Below, piece after piece: positions 32,589 through 40,962 of a DNA stretch of 40,962 bases. The notes beneath the pieces were generated by a model. It was not told where the DNA came from. It was given only the letters and a program-made list of their open reading frames with translations, and ran no database searches. The stretch comes from an uncultured Porphyromonadaceae bacterium. GTDB taxonomy: Bacteria > Bacteroidota > Bacteroidia > Bacteroidales > Muribaculaceae. Numbering within the stretch: the first letter of the stretch is position 1; each line of letters starts with the position of its first letter. The translations under genes and the position numbers were made by a program. Where the stretch lies: the NCBI GenBank assembly GCA_900550025.1, contig URQP01000007.1:1-40962 (forward strand), written 5' to 3'.

Positions 32589-35500
32589 ATGAAAGAACGG
32601 ATTTTAAAAACGCTAAAATTCTTGTCACTGGCAATAGTGCTTGCTTTTGCGTTCCCGGTTGCGGCCCAGCAGGCTGGAATTGTGGTCAAGGGGCAGGTCG
32701 TAGGTGACGAGGGTGAGCCGTTGGCGGGTGTTACGGTTATTTCTACCGACGGTAAGGCCGGAACGGCTACTGATGTCGATGGTAATTATGTATTGAGGCT
32801 AACGGCCCCTACGACTCTTACCTTTTCTTATATCGGTTATGAGACCGAGAAAGTGAAGGTGACTAAGTCGGGCACAAGAAATGTGGAAATGTCGTCATCC
32901 AACCTTATGCTTGACGATGTAGTTGTCGTAGGTTACGGTACGCAAAAGAAAATCAATTTGACCGGGTCTGTGCAGAGCGTCAGCAGCGACGAGATTATCA
33001 GGCGCAGTGTCTCTACCGGTTCGGCTGCTTTGCAGGGTATAGTGCCGGGCTTGAGCGCCGTAGTTTCTTCCGGTCAGCCGGGTAACGACCAAGCGTCGCT
33101 TAAGTTGCGCGGGCAAGGCTCGCTCAACTCTTCTACCTCACCTCTTATCCTTATCGACGGTATAGAGGGCGATATGAACCGTATCGACTTGAACACTGTA
33201 GAGTCGATTACGGTGTTGAAGGATGCTGCTTCTGTTTCTATTTACGGTTCGCGCGCGTCTAACGGTGTGATTCTTGTCACTACCAAGCGTGGTAAGGAGG
33301 GCAAGGTGAACGTGTCGTTCAACGGATATGCCGGTGTGAATATGCCTACTACGCTGCCGAAGCCGGTGGGTGCTGTACAGTATATGCAGGCTGTCGACGC
33401 TGCCCGTGTCAACAACCATCAGGACCCGCAGTATACGGATATGATTGCTTTGTATCAGAACGGCGGGGTTGACAATATGACATATTTCGATACCGACTGG
33501 CTTGGTTCGGTGCTTAAGGACTATGCGTGGACACAAAATTATTCGGTAAGCGTGAGCGGAGGTAACGACCGTGCGAAAGTATATGCATCCGCGGGCTATT
33601 ACAAGCAGGAAGGTATGATTGAAAACAACGAGTTCTCCCGTATGTCGCTGCGTGTGAATACAGATACCAAGGTCAACGACTGGCTGCGTGTGGGCGCCGA
33701 TGTAAGCGTGCGTCAGGCGAATGCCTTGTCGCCGGCTATGGCTTCGGCTTCCACTATCATAGGCTACGCTATGACTTTCTCTCCGTTGTTGCCGGGCATC
33801 AATGCCGACGGTACGTATGGCAAGGGTAACGACTCCGCTCTCAACCCTATCGCTTTGACTCGTAATGGCGGGCGCAATAAGAGCACGGCTCCTGAATACA
33901 TTGTACGTGCGACGGTGAATATCGACCCGTTCGAGGGATTGAACATCTTCGGCGCATATTCTTGGAAGAGGAACGATGCGGAGACGAGCGCGTTCCAGAC
34001 TCCGTATGACTATTATGAAAACGGGGAGCTCATAGGGTCGTATCCTTCTACCGGGTCTTCCGGCTCGGAGCAATGGGGTGTGACTGTTGCCAAACAGTTC
34101 AACTTGCAAGGTACATACGAGAAGACTTTTAATAAAAAGCATTATTTCAAGGCAATGCTCGGTTTCCAAAGCGAGCAACTCGATTATCATTGGATTACTA
34201 CCGGCCGTTCAGGTTATAATTATGAGGGTTACGAGGACCTTGTGCATGGCGACGCGAGCACGGCTACCAACTCGAGCAACCGTTACGCATGGGCGATGTT
34301 GTCGTATTTCTACCGTTTCAACTATATCTATGACAACCGCTACCTGTTTGAGGTCAACGGCCGTTATGACGGTACTTCCCGCTTCAAGGCTGGCAACCGT
34401 TGGGGATTTTTCCCGTCGTTCTCGGCAGGATGGCGTATCTCTGAAGAAGAGTTCTATGAGCCTGTAAAGGATGTTGTCAACGAGATGAAGTTGCGTGCTT
34501 CTTACGGTGAGCTTGGTAATCAGGCCATAAGCGGATATTATCCGTATTCCGCTTCAATCAGCAGCAGCACGGCTTACGGATATTGGTTCGACGAGGAATT
34601 CTCGCCGGGCGTGGCTCAGACGCAGCTTGCCAATGAGCAGATTTCTTGGGAGAAATCGCGTCAGGTCGATGTGGGTGTCGATTTGGCGTTTTTCAACAAC
34701 CGTTTCTTGGTTACCGGCGACTATTATATCCGCTATATCGACGATATGTTGCAGCAATTCCCGGTGCCTTTGTTCGTGTCTATGACATCGCCGTGGCAGA
34801 ATGCCGGTTCGATGCGCAACAACGGTTGGGAATTGTCATTGACATGGCAGGACCGTGTGGGTGATTTCAGCTACTATATCCGCGGTAATCTCTCCGATGT
34901 GAAGAATACTGTCACCAACCTGTACGGAAAAGAATATGTCGGTACTACTATCACGCGGGAGGGCGATCCCTACGGCTCTTGGTACGGATATGTGGCCGAC
35001 GGCCTTTTCCAGTCGCGCGAGGAGATTGAAAGCACTCCGGTGTATGGAGGCAACAAGGACAACGTGGAGCCCGGATATATCAAATATGTCGATATTGACA
35101 GCGACGGCGACATCGACGGTGACGACCGTACCATTATCGGCAATCCGTCGCCGCGCTATGAGTTCGGTCTTACCGTGGGCGGCGAATGGAAAGGATTGGA
35201 TTTCTCTGTATTCTTCCAAGGCGTAGGCAAGAAGGATGTTTATTATTCAGGTGGCGGCGCGCGTCCGCTTTCGGGCAACAGCACAATCTACGAGCATCAG
35301 TTCGACTGGTGGTCGGAGGACAACCGCGATGCCAAGTATCCTATCTTGTTGCAAGATCCGACAGGAGCTAACCAGAACAATATAATTTCTTCTTTCTGGG
35401 TTAAGAGCGGTGCTTATTGCCGTCTGAAAAACGTGGTTGTAGGCTACACTCTCCCGAAAGAATGGGTGGAGAAGGCTATGTTGTCGAAGGTCAGGATTTA

Positions 35501-35633
35501 TGCCAGCGCACAGAATGCGTTGACCATAAGAAACAACTTCTACAAAGGTTTCGACCCTGAAATAAGTAGCGGTGGAGCTTCGATGTATCCTTTGAATATG
35601 TCGTTCTTATTTGGTCTTAATGTGGAATTTTAA
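32589..35633 (+). CDS. SusC-type TonB-dependent outer-membrane transporter
   Basis: A 1014-residue protein importing glycan fragments with energy from TonB. Signal peptide (FLSLAIVLAFAFPVAAQ); a carboxypeptidase-like beta domain at about 30-105 (VKGQVVGDEGEPLAGVTVIS, TFSYIGYE); the plug at about 110-230 with DDVVVVGYGTQKK, IDGIEGD and DAASVSIYGSRASNGVILVTT; then a 22-strand-type barrel to the end. This is the standard RagA/SusC architecture without an N-terminal signalling domain, so it is probably not directly linked to an ECF sigma/anti-sigma pair. It heads the run susC-susD-glycosidases with 12-base gaps. Confidence 0.95.
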   Translation: MKERILKTLKFLSLAIVLAFAFPVAAQQAGIVVKGQVVGDEGEPLAGVTVISTDGKAGTATDVDGNYVLRLTAPTTLTFSYIGYETEKVKVTKSGTRNVEMSSSNLMLDDVVVVGYGTQKKINLTGSVQSVSSDEIIRRSVSTGSAALQGIVPGLSAVVSSGQPGNDQASLKLRGQGSLNSSTSPLILIDGIEGDMNRIDLNTVESITVLKDAASVSIYGSRASNGVILVTTKRGKEGKVNVSFNGYAGVNMPTTLPKPVGAVQYMQAVDAARVNNHQDPQYTDMIALYQNGGVDNMTYFDTDWLGSVLKDYAWTQNYSVSVSGGNDRAKVYASAGYYKQEGMIENNEFSRMSLRVNTDTKVNDWLRVGADVSVRQANALSPAMASASTIIGYAMTFSPLLPGINADGTYGKGNDSALNPIALTRNGGRNKSTAPEYIVRATVNIDPFEGLNIFGAYSWKRNDAETSAFQTPYDYYENGELIGSYPSTGSSGSEQWGVTVAKQFNLQGTYEKTFNKKHYFKAMLGFQSEQLDYHWITTGRSGYNYEGYEDLVHGDASTATNSSNRYAWAMLSYFYRFNYIYDNRYLFEVNGRYDGTSRFKAGNRWGFFPSFSAGWRISEEEFYEPVKDVVNEMKLRASYGELGNQAISGYYPYSASISSSTAYGYWFDEEFSPGVAQTQLANEQISWEKSRQVDVGVDLAFFNNRFLVTGDYYIRYIDDMLQQFPVPLFVSMTSPWQNAGSMRNNGWELSLTWQDRVGDFSYYIRGNLSDVKNTVTNLYGKEYVGTTITREGDPYGSWYGYVADGLFQSREEIESTPVYGGNKDNVEPGYIKYVDIDSDGDIDGDDRTIIGNPSPRYEFGLTVGGEWKGLDFSVFFQGVGKKDVYYSGGGARPLSGNSTIYEHQFDWWSEDNRDAKYPILLQDPTGANQNNIISSFWVKSGAYCRLKNVVVGYTLPKEWVEKAMLSKVRIYASAQNALTIRNNFYKGFDPEISSGGASMYPLNMSFLFGLNVEF

Positions 35634-35645
35634 TCTATTGGAAAG

Positions 35646-37397
35646 ATGAAGAAAACAGTTATATACAAGTTGTCGGCTATAATGGCGGTGGTTGCCGCCG
35701 CCGCTTCGTGCTCCGATTTCCTCGACAAGAAGAATCCTTCTTACGATACCGAGGGATTCTACGAAACGGAAGCCGGTTTGAGGGAAGGTGTCACCGGCGT
35801 TTATTCGGCATGCTATTTCGAGCAGAACTGGGATGTGCCGTTCTGTATCGTTGCCGACCATTACACGGCCTACGGCCTTGAACAGAACGAGAACAACTCC
35901 ATCGGAGCCGGTGGAGGTTTGAATCCCGACCAGTCGTATGTGCAGACTTTGTGGTCAGGGGCGTATACAATAATAGCGCGCGCCAATTCCGTTATTTACG
36001 GAGCGCGTGACAATATCGCAAATATGTCCGACGAGGCTCACCAGTATTATGCCGAGGCGCGTGTGGTGAGGGCATACGCTTACTATCTGCTGGTTTCGGC
36101 TTTCGGCGATGTGCCATTCTTCACTTCTCCGGTCACTGTCGACCAGTATAACGCCGGCCGCACCCCTAAGGGCGAAATAATCAATTACCTTATCGAGGAT
36201 GTCGACGACGCGGCCAACGATCTTGACTGGACTGCGCCGCAGCGCGGGCGTGTCGATAAGGCTACGGCCTACGGACTGATTTCGCGCATGGCTTTGTTTG
36301 CCGGCAGTTTCAATGTCGACGGAAAAGGCACGGAATATTTCCGCACGGCCGCCGACTATGCGCAGATGGTAATCGGACAGCGTCATCTGGCTGACAACTT
36401 CCATGATTTGTTCACTCCGGAAGGGCAGACCAAGAGCGATGTGCAGGATGAAATCCTTTGGGAGCTTGTCTACTCCAACGATGCCTCGAAAATGACCCAT
36501 ACAGTGGGCTATGGGCATTCTTCACGCTACTACGGCTCTTCCGTGCGTTTCCCGAGCTCGCTGATTGTCGATACATACGAGTGTAAGGACGGTTTGCGTA
36601 TCGACGAGTCGCCGCTCTACGACCCGACGCATCCTACCCGCAACCGCGACCCGCGTTTCCGCGAGACGCTTGCCGGACATGGCGACACTATCGACTTCTA
36701 TAACGGCAGCGCGATGAAGATGGTGCTCAATATCTATGATGAGAAGACCCGCTTCTATCCGCGTCGTAATAACTGGTACAATGCGCAGAATACCGACGTT
36801 ACGACCACTGCCCCCTCGATTGTCAACACGGGCGTGGGATATGTGTGGCGCAAATATGCCAACTATGCTACCGAAATGCTTCAGGCTGCCACTACCAATA
36901 TCATTCTTATGCGTTATGCTGAGATTCTTCTCAACTATGCTGAGGCCAAGATTGAATTGGGCGAGCTCGACCAGACCGTCTACGACGCTATCGACGAGGT
37001 GCGCGGACGTGCCGGCATGCCGGGCGTTTCAGCCGACCGTAAGGGTAATATCGACAAGATGCGCCAGCTGGTAAGGCGTGAGCGTAAAGTGGAACTGGCA
37101 TTGGAAGGCCTGTTGTTCGTCGACGTGCGCCGCTGGGGTATATGTGATTTGCTCAACCAGTATCCTTCTTATGGGCAGCCGTTGGCCGACGTGAGGTATG
37201 AAGGCATGGCCGGATGCATACCCAACTTCAAGGCTTCCGAGCGCAACGACCTTAACGATATTGCGGTCTATACCGGATATGCCGACAAGTTGCGCGTGCG
37301 TGACCGCAACCGCTATTGGGACGATAAATTCACGTGGTGGCCGATACCGCGCACAGAGACCGACCGTGACCCGAATCTTACGAATCCCGGTTATTAA
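35646..37397 (+). CDS. SusD/RagB-type glycan-binding lipoprotein
   Basis: A 583-residue outer-membrane lipoprotein forming a lid on the SusC transporter. The signal ends VAAAASC (Cys22), followed by SDFLDKKNPSYDTEGF. TPR-like helices typical of the family are visible (AHQYYAEARVVRAYAYYLLV; GRVDKATAYGLISRMALFAG). The C-terminal part has IIL-MRYAEILLNYAEAKIEL, DEVRGRAGMPG and RRERKVELALEG, then a WWPIPRTE ending typical of SusD. The target glycan cannot be read from the sequence. It is 12 bases after susC and 12 before the DUF6259-like enzyme. Confidence 0.95.
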   Translation: MKKTVIYKLSAIMAVVAAAASCSDFLDKKNPSYDTEGFYETEAGLREGVTGVYSACYFEQNWDVPFCIVADHYTAYGLEQNENNSIGAGGGLNPDQSYVQTLWSGAYTIIARANSVIYGARDNIANMSDEAHQYYAEARVVRAYAYYLLVSAFGDVPFFTSPVTVDQYNAGRTPKGEIINYLIEDVDDAANDLDWTAPQRGRVDKATAYGLISRMALFAGSFNVDGKGTEYFRTAADYAQMVIGQRHLADNFHDLFTPEGQTKSDVQDEILWELVYSNDASKMTHTVGYGHSSRYYGSSVRFPSSLIVDTYECKDGLRIDESPLYDPTHPTRNRDPRFRETLAGHGDTIDFYNGSAMKMVLNIYDEKTRFYPRRNNWYNAQNTDVTTTAPSIVNTGVGYVWRKYANYATEMLQAATTNIILMRYAEILLNYAEAKIELGELDQTVYDAIDEVRGRAGMPGVSADRKGNIDKMRQLVRRERKVELALEGLLFVDVRRWGICDLLNQYPSYGQPLADVRYEGMAGCIPNFKASERNDLNDIAVYTGYADKLRVRDRNRYWDDKFTWWPIPRTETDRDPNLTNPGY

Positions 37398-37409
37398 CAG
37401 ACAATGTAG

Positions 37410-39443
37410 ATGAAGAATAAACTGATATATGGCGTGTTCTTGTCAGTCCTGCTCTTTGCTTGGGGCAGGGCTGAGGGAATGCCGTCGGCTGTGGTCGAGT
37501 CGGACGCTACGGTGGCGTTGAAGAACGACAGCGTGCGTATCGACTTCTCTAAGGAAGGACCGTTCGACATTGTAGGGCTGCGGTTCGGTGGCAAACAGCT
37601 TGTGTCGAAAAAAGGCGCAAACTACTATCCGTGGCTGCTGACATACAAAGGACCGCAGGGCGAGAATCCGCTGTTGCGCCCTTCTACCGGCATTTATCAC
37701 GGTTATAAGGAAGTAAGCACCGGCGGTAACGCCGCCTTGGAGTTCCGTTGGAGTCTCATACTTACCTATGAGGATACCGTGCCGGTGAGGATGACCGTGA
37801 CGCTTCCCGACAACTCGGGGCTGTTGCGGTGGAACATCGAGGCCGGTACACCCGACGGATGGGTGGTTAGCAACACGGAGTTTCCGCGCATAACAGTCGA
37901 CCGTCCCGATGATGCCAAGCTGATAACTTCCGGCGGATGGGGTGCTGAATACACGTTTTCGTTGCCGCGGACTTATTATTCGGAATATCCTTCAGTTACC
38001 GGGGCGATGCAGATGATGCTTCTCCACAACAACGACGGCGCGTTCTATTACGCTACCTACGACAAGGAGGCTTGCGGAAAGCAGTATCGGGCAGTGGTCA
38101 CTACCGGTTCCGTGACGCTTCTCACTTCTGTCGTCAATTCCGAGGGGTGGTCGAATCAAGATGGCATGTACGTGATGCCGTGGACGGCTGTCATGGGATT
38201 TTCAGACAAGGGATGGCGTGACGCTGCTGTAAGATGGTATCGTCCGTTCACTTTCGAGACCGAATGGGGTAATAAGACGTTGGCTCAGCGCGGCATTCCG
38301 CAATGGCTTCTCGACACCGATACGTGGATTCGTGTCAAGGGCATAAGCAAGGAGGCTGTCGATGCCGTGCATAAGTCTATCGACCTCTACGGCGAAGGGC
38401 TGTTCGTACATTGGTACTATTGGCACAACTATCCTTACGACACGCATTATCCCGATTATTTCCCGGCGAAGCCCGGTTTCGACAAGCTGGTTGCCGGAGT
38501 GCAAGCGCGGGGATGCCACACGGTGCCGTATATCAACGGCCGTCTGTGGGACCCGGATGCCGACAGCTACAAGGCACTCGGCGGGGCTTCAGCTTCGTGC
38601 CGCAAGCCTGACGGAACGCTGTATACCGAAATTTATCCCACCTCCAAGGTGCTGAATACCGTCACTTGTCCGGCTTCCGGATTGTGGCGCGGCATAATAG
38701 CCGGTCTTGTCGACCGCATACAGAAAGAGCTGCATACCAACGGCGTGTATATCGACCAGATAGCCGCCGCGGCGCCGCAGCCTTGCTGGGCCGGCAACCA
38801 CGGCCATGCGAAAGGTGGTGGCAGTTATTGGCCTAAGGCATACCGCCATTTGGTGGACTCGATACGCGCCAATTTCCTGCAACCGGGCAATATTCTGGTA
38901 AGCGAGGAGAACGCGGAATGCTATATCGACAAGTTCGATGTGCTTCTGACTGTCAATTCCCCGCACGGCGACTGCCACATAGTGCCGTTGTTCCCGATAG
39001 TATATTCCGACAGGCTTATCACCTCGGCATATACCTATCATCCCAACGACAGGGTCAATCGCGGCGATTTCCTCTACCAGACGATGCAGTGCTTCCTCTA
39101 TGGCTCGCAGCTCGGCTGGGTGGACCCTGTCCTGCTGATGCGCGACGAGGCCAAGCGTGAGGCACAGTTCCTGAAGACGCTTTCAGAGTTGCGCAAAGGG
39201 CAGCACGATGTGTTCGTAGGCGGACGCTACATTCGGGAAATCATCCCTTCTGGCGACAACCCAAAGGTCGATGTCGTGGGGTTCGGCAACTACAACGTGG
39301 TTTGCGGTTCCGAATGGCTTTCGGCTGACGGCAAGAAAGTGCAATATTATGTAAATATGGACGGAAAGGATCATAGCGTGGTTTTGCCCGACGGTAAGGA
39401 AATCACCGTCAAGGCTCTTTCCGGATTAAGGATAGATTATTAG
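37410..39443 (+). CDS. Glycoside-hydrolase-like enzyme, DUF6259-type
   Basis: A 677-residue exported protein (signal peptide IYGVFLSVLLFAWGRAEG). An N-terminal beta-sandwich (about 25-290) precedes a TIM-barrel-like region (about 300-620: DTWIRVKGISKEAVD, GLFVHWYYWHNYPYD, HTVPYINGRLWDPD). Two acidic sites sit where barrel glycosidases carry catalytic residues: Asp449 in GVYIDQIAAAAP and Glu499/Glu500 in LVSEENAECY. The overall architecture matches what I recall of the DUF6259 proteins found in Bacteroidota PULs; substrate specificity is unknown. No lipobox, so it is probably periplasmic or secreted. It is cotranscribed with susCD (12-base gap) and the next gene starts 4 bases after its stop. 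Confidence 0.7.
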   Translation: MKNKLIYGVFLSVLLFAWGRAEGMPSAVVESDATVALKNDSVRIDFSKEGPFDIVGLRFGGKQLVSKKGANYYPWLLTYKGPQGENPLLRPSTGIYHGYKEVSTGGNAALEFRWSLILTYEDTVPVRMTVTLPDNSGLLRWNIEAGTPDGWVVSNTEFPRITVDRPDDAKLITSGGWGAEYTFSLPRTYYSEYPSVTGAMQMMLLHNNDGAFYYATYDKEACGKQYRAVVTTGSVTLLTSVVNSEGWSNQDGMYVMPWTAVMGFSDKGWRDAAVRWYRPFTFETEWGNKTLAQRGIPQWLLDTDTWIRVKGISKEAVDAVHKSIDLYGEGLFVHWYYWHNYPYDTHYPDYFPAKPGFDKLVAGVQARGCHTVPYINGRLWDPDADSYKALGGASASCRKPDGTLYTEIYPTSKVLNTVTCPASGLWRGIIAGLVDRIQKELHTNGVYIDQIAAAAPQPCWAGNHGHAKGGGSYWPKAYRHLVDSIRANFLQPGNILVSEENAECYIDKFDVLLTVNSPHGDCHIVPLFPIVYSDRLITSAYTYHPNDRVNRGDFLYQTMQCFLYGSQLGWVDPVLLMRDEAKREAQFLKTLSELRKGQHDVFVGGRYIREIIPSGDNPKVDVVGFGNYNVVCGSEWLSADGKKVQYYVNMDGKDHSVVLPDGKEITVKALSGLRIDY

Positions 39444-39447
39444 AGCG

Positions 39448-40707
39448 ATGAAGAATTTATGTTTGTTAATATTGTCGATAGCTTGTTGTATGTCCCTCAA
39501 TCTGTGGGGACATACGACATGGTCGCTGCAAGGAGTGGATTATAGGGTCGACACCCTGTCGCACGTCAAGATAGGTCCTGCCACAACGCAGACAAATCTT
39601 GTGCTCGACGGACCGGTTACGCTTAAACTGTTCTACACCACGACTGACTTTACCGATCCTGATGTGGATTTGAGGGTGGTAATGGGAAAGGATAATCTTT
39701 TGAGCAATGTGACGGTGCCCGATATGCCGGCTTCGCACGACGATGACCAAAATGTGTATTTCGCCGGGGTCAACGCCGACTTTATCGGAGGCATGGGGCC
39801 TATCGGGACTACTGCCGTAGACGGTGAACTTTATAAAAGCTACAAAGGCGACGATTGGGACGCTTTTGCCGTGACAGCCGATAAGCGGCTGTTCATAGGG
39901 TCGCCTTATGCTACTTTCCGTATGGTTTCGTTGAGCGGAGGTGAAGGCGACGCAATCAATGCGGTCAATAATACGCGGGCTTCCGGGGAGTTGATACTCT
40001 ACACTTCGCGTAAAGGCTCTTCTACCGGCACTTCGGCCGACGGCGTGGAAGTGGCTGCCGTGCAGGTCGACGGCCCGCTGAAATCTTCAGGGGCAACGCA
40101 GATAAGGATTACAGGCTCTCCGGTTGAGGGCGTTGGCAATATGGCCATTCCGGAAAACGGATTCGTATTGTCGGGCAACGGCTATCACGAGAGGATATTG
40201 CTTGCAATGAAAGAAGGCGACATTCTGGAAATTACGCCTACCATACCGTTCGATTATGTCCCGGTTGAGGGGATAGAGCAGATGTGCGGAGGAAGGCCTC
40301 TTATTTTGCAGGACAATCAGATTCTCAATACTTCGGGTGTGCTCGACCATCTTTCCACCCGCCAGCCGCGCACGGCAGTGGGCTATAACGGCGATTTCAC
40401 CAAAGTGGTGATGATGGTAATCGACGGTCGGCAGATGGGCGGTTCGGCCGGAGTGACCTCTATGGACCTTGCCGCCATTATGCAGTGTGTCGGTTGCACG
40501 GAGGCTCTCAATTTTGACGGAGGCGGCTCGTCGACGCTCTATGTCAACGAGTTCGGGGTGCTTAACGTGCCGAGTGACGGACGTAACCGCGCGGTGAAGA
40601 ACGGCTTGTTCCTCTCTACTCCGGTGCAGGAAGACAACAGCATAGCGGAAATACGCTTTGCCGATTATGTGAAAAAAGGGAAGGGGGAGGTCTTGAGGAG
40701 CCGGTGA
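39448..40707 (+). CDS. Phosphodiester glycosidase (NAGPA-like), frame broken at the 3' end
   Basis: The frame encodes 419 residues with a signal peptide ([17 protein letters not shown]) and an NAGPA-family catalytic domain (about 100-400): [48 protein letters not shown] and [15 protein letters not shown]. The family includes N-acetylglucosamine-1-phosphodiester alpha-N-acetylglucosaminidase, which removes sugars joined through phosphodiesters. After the usual [11 protein letters not shown] the frame turns unfamiliar ([11 protein letters not shown]) and stops at 40705-40707. The -1 frame stays open through this point and continues to the window end in a recognisable way. A single-base loss in the A6/G-rich stretch 40672-40690 would explain this, so the intact protein was probably longer. 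It follows the DUF6259-like gene by 4 bases. Confidence 0.75.
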   Translation: MKNLCLLILSIACCMSLNLWGHTTWSLQGVDYRVDTLSHVKIGPATTQTNLVLDGPVTLKLFYTTTDFTDPDVDLRVVMGKDNLLSNVTVPDMPASHDDDQNVYFAGVNADFIGGMGPIGTTAVDGELYKSYKGDDWDAFAVTADKRLFIGSPYATFRMVSLSGGEGDAINAVNNTRASGELILYTSRKGSSTGTSADGVEVAAVQVDGPLKSSGATQIRITGSPVEGVGNMAIPENGFVLSGNGYHERILLAMKEGDILEITPTIPFDYVPVEGIEQMCGGRPLILQDNQILNTSGVLDHLSTRQPRTAVGYNGDFTKVVMMVIDGRQMGGSAGVTSMDLAAIMQCVGCTEALNFDGGGSSTLYVNEFGVLNVPSDGRNRAVKNGLFLSTPVQEDNSIAEIRFADYVKKGKGEVLRSR

Positions 40708-40962
40708 TTTACGGATATAACTCCAAAGGGCTGCTGGTCGATACCGATGTCGACGGGTTCACATTGCAGTGCGACGAGGCGTTGGGCGATGTTCAGGCCG
40801 GAGGGCAGTCGGTGATGATTGACGGCGACGGGCAGGCCTATCTGTACTGGGGCAACCCCTTCTGTTACTACGTCAAGCTGAACGAAGACATGATTTCTTA
40901 TTCAGGCGAGATAGTGAAAGTGCCCATGACTGTCGAGGCTTTTGGTCGCCGTGAGGGCAATG
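40695..40962 (+). pseudogene. Shifted-frame continuation: NAGPA-type C-terminus running into a GH43-like fragment
   Basis: This frame (codons beginning 40695, 40698...) is one base back from the preceding gene and open to the window edge. Its first part ([18 protein letters not shown], then [14 protein letters not shown]) resembles the C-terminal beta domain that follows NAGPA catalytic domains. From about 40810 it reads as glycoside hydrolase family 43: [27 protein letters not shown] and [15 protein letters not shown]. The GH43 part lacks the beginning of that fold, including the first catalytic Asp blade. The unit thus looks like two gene pieces joined in frame in mid-domain. It is cut by the window end, so whether a full GH43 C-terminus follows is unknown. 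Confidence 0.55.

Overview
The window is chromosomal DNA of a Bacteroidales bacterium. The evidence is a SusC/SusD pair, a PorW/SprE-type TPR lipoprotein, a Bacteroidota-type LptD, lipoproteins with short signal peptides, almost no Shine-Dalgarno sequences, and repeated Bacteroidota promoters (TTG, about 19-23 bases, TAnnTTTG). The moderate GC content and gene repertoire would suit a gut family such as Muribaculaceae, but that placement is inference. No transposase, integrase, phage gene, CRISPR array or rRNA is visible.

Layout. 1-90: 3' part of tRNA-Glu and its terminator. 167-1063 (-): a GT2-like glycosyltransferase. 1203-6881 (-): an operon-like run of an Ig-like lipoprotein, an orphan metal ABC permease and the PorW/SprE-like lipoprotein. 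7043-8619 (-): ilvE and an HD-domain hydrolase, overlapping by 4 bases. 8620-9099: a gene-free stretch with a long hairpin and tandem promoters. 9100-11584 (+): sufE, a small membrane protein and a POT-family transporter. 11776-13656 (+): map and an alpha/beta hydrolase. 13728-18635 (-): a periplasmic TPR protein and an outer-membrane beta-barrel. 18788-20544 (+): a prenyl diphosphate synthase and tatD, meeting a convergent acetyltransferase. 21351-22262 (+): an unknown lipoprotein. 22389-26131 (-): pyrG then yidC. 26379-27227 (+): an MBL-fold lipoprotein. 27350-31582 (+): lptD and L-serine ammonia-lyase. 31593-32363 (-): an exported EEP hydrolase. 32589-40962 (+): a polysaccharide-utilisation locus (susC, susD, a DUF6259-type glycosidase, a phosphodiester glycosidase) that runs off the window.

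The central genes are mostly envelope biogenesis (LptD, YidC, PorW-like, barrel plus TPR, prenyl synthase) and housekeeping (CTP synthase, Map, SufE, IlvE). The PUL is the accessory part.

The two observations I find most interesting are (1) a dispersed element of about 80 bp that carries an internal hairpin and a built-in promoter. There is one copy before sufE and two in tandem before pyrG, and the third copy keeps the hairpin with different stem sequence. (2) The end of the PUL: the phosphodiester glycosidase frame breaks in a homopolymer-rich stretch, and the shifted frame continues into what looks like the middle of a GH43 enzyme. This is either a deletion scar fusing two PUL genes or an assembly error.
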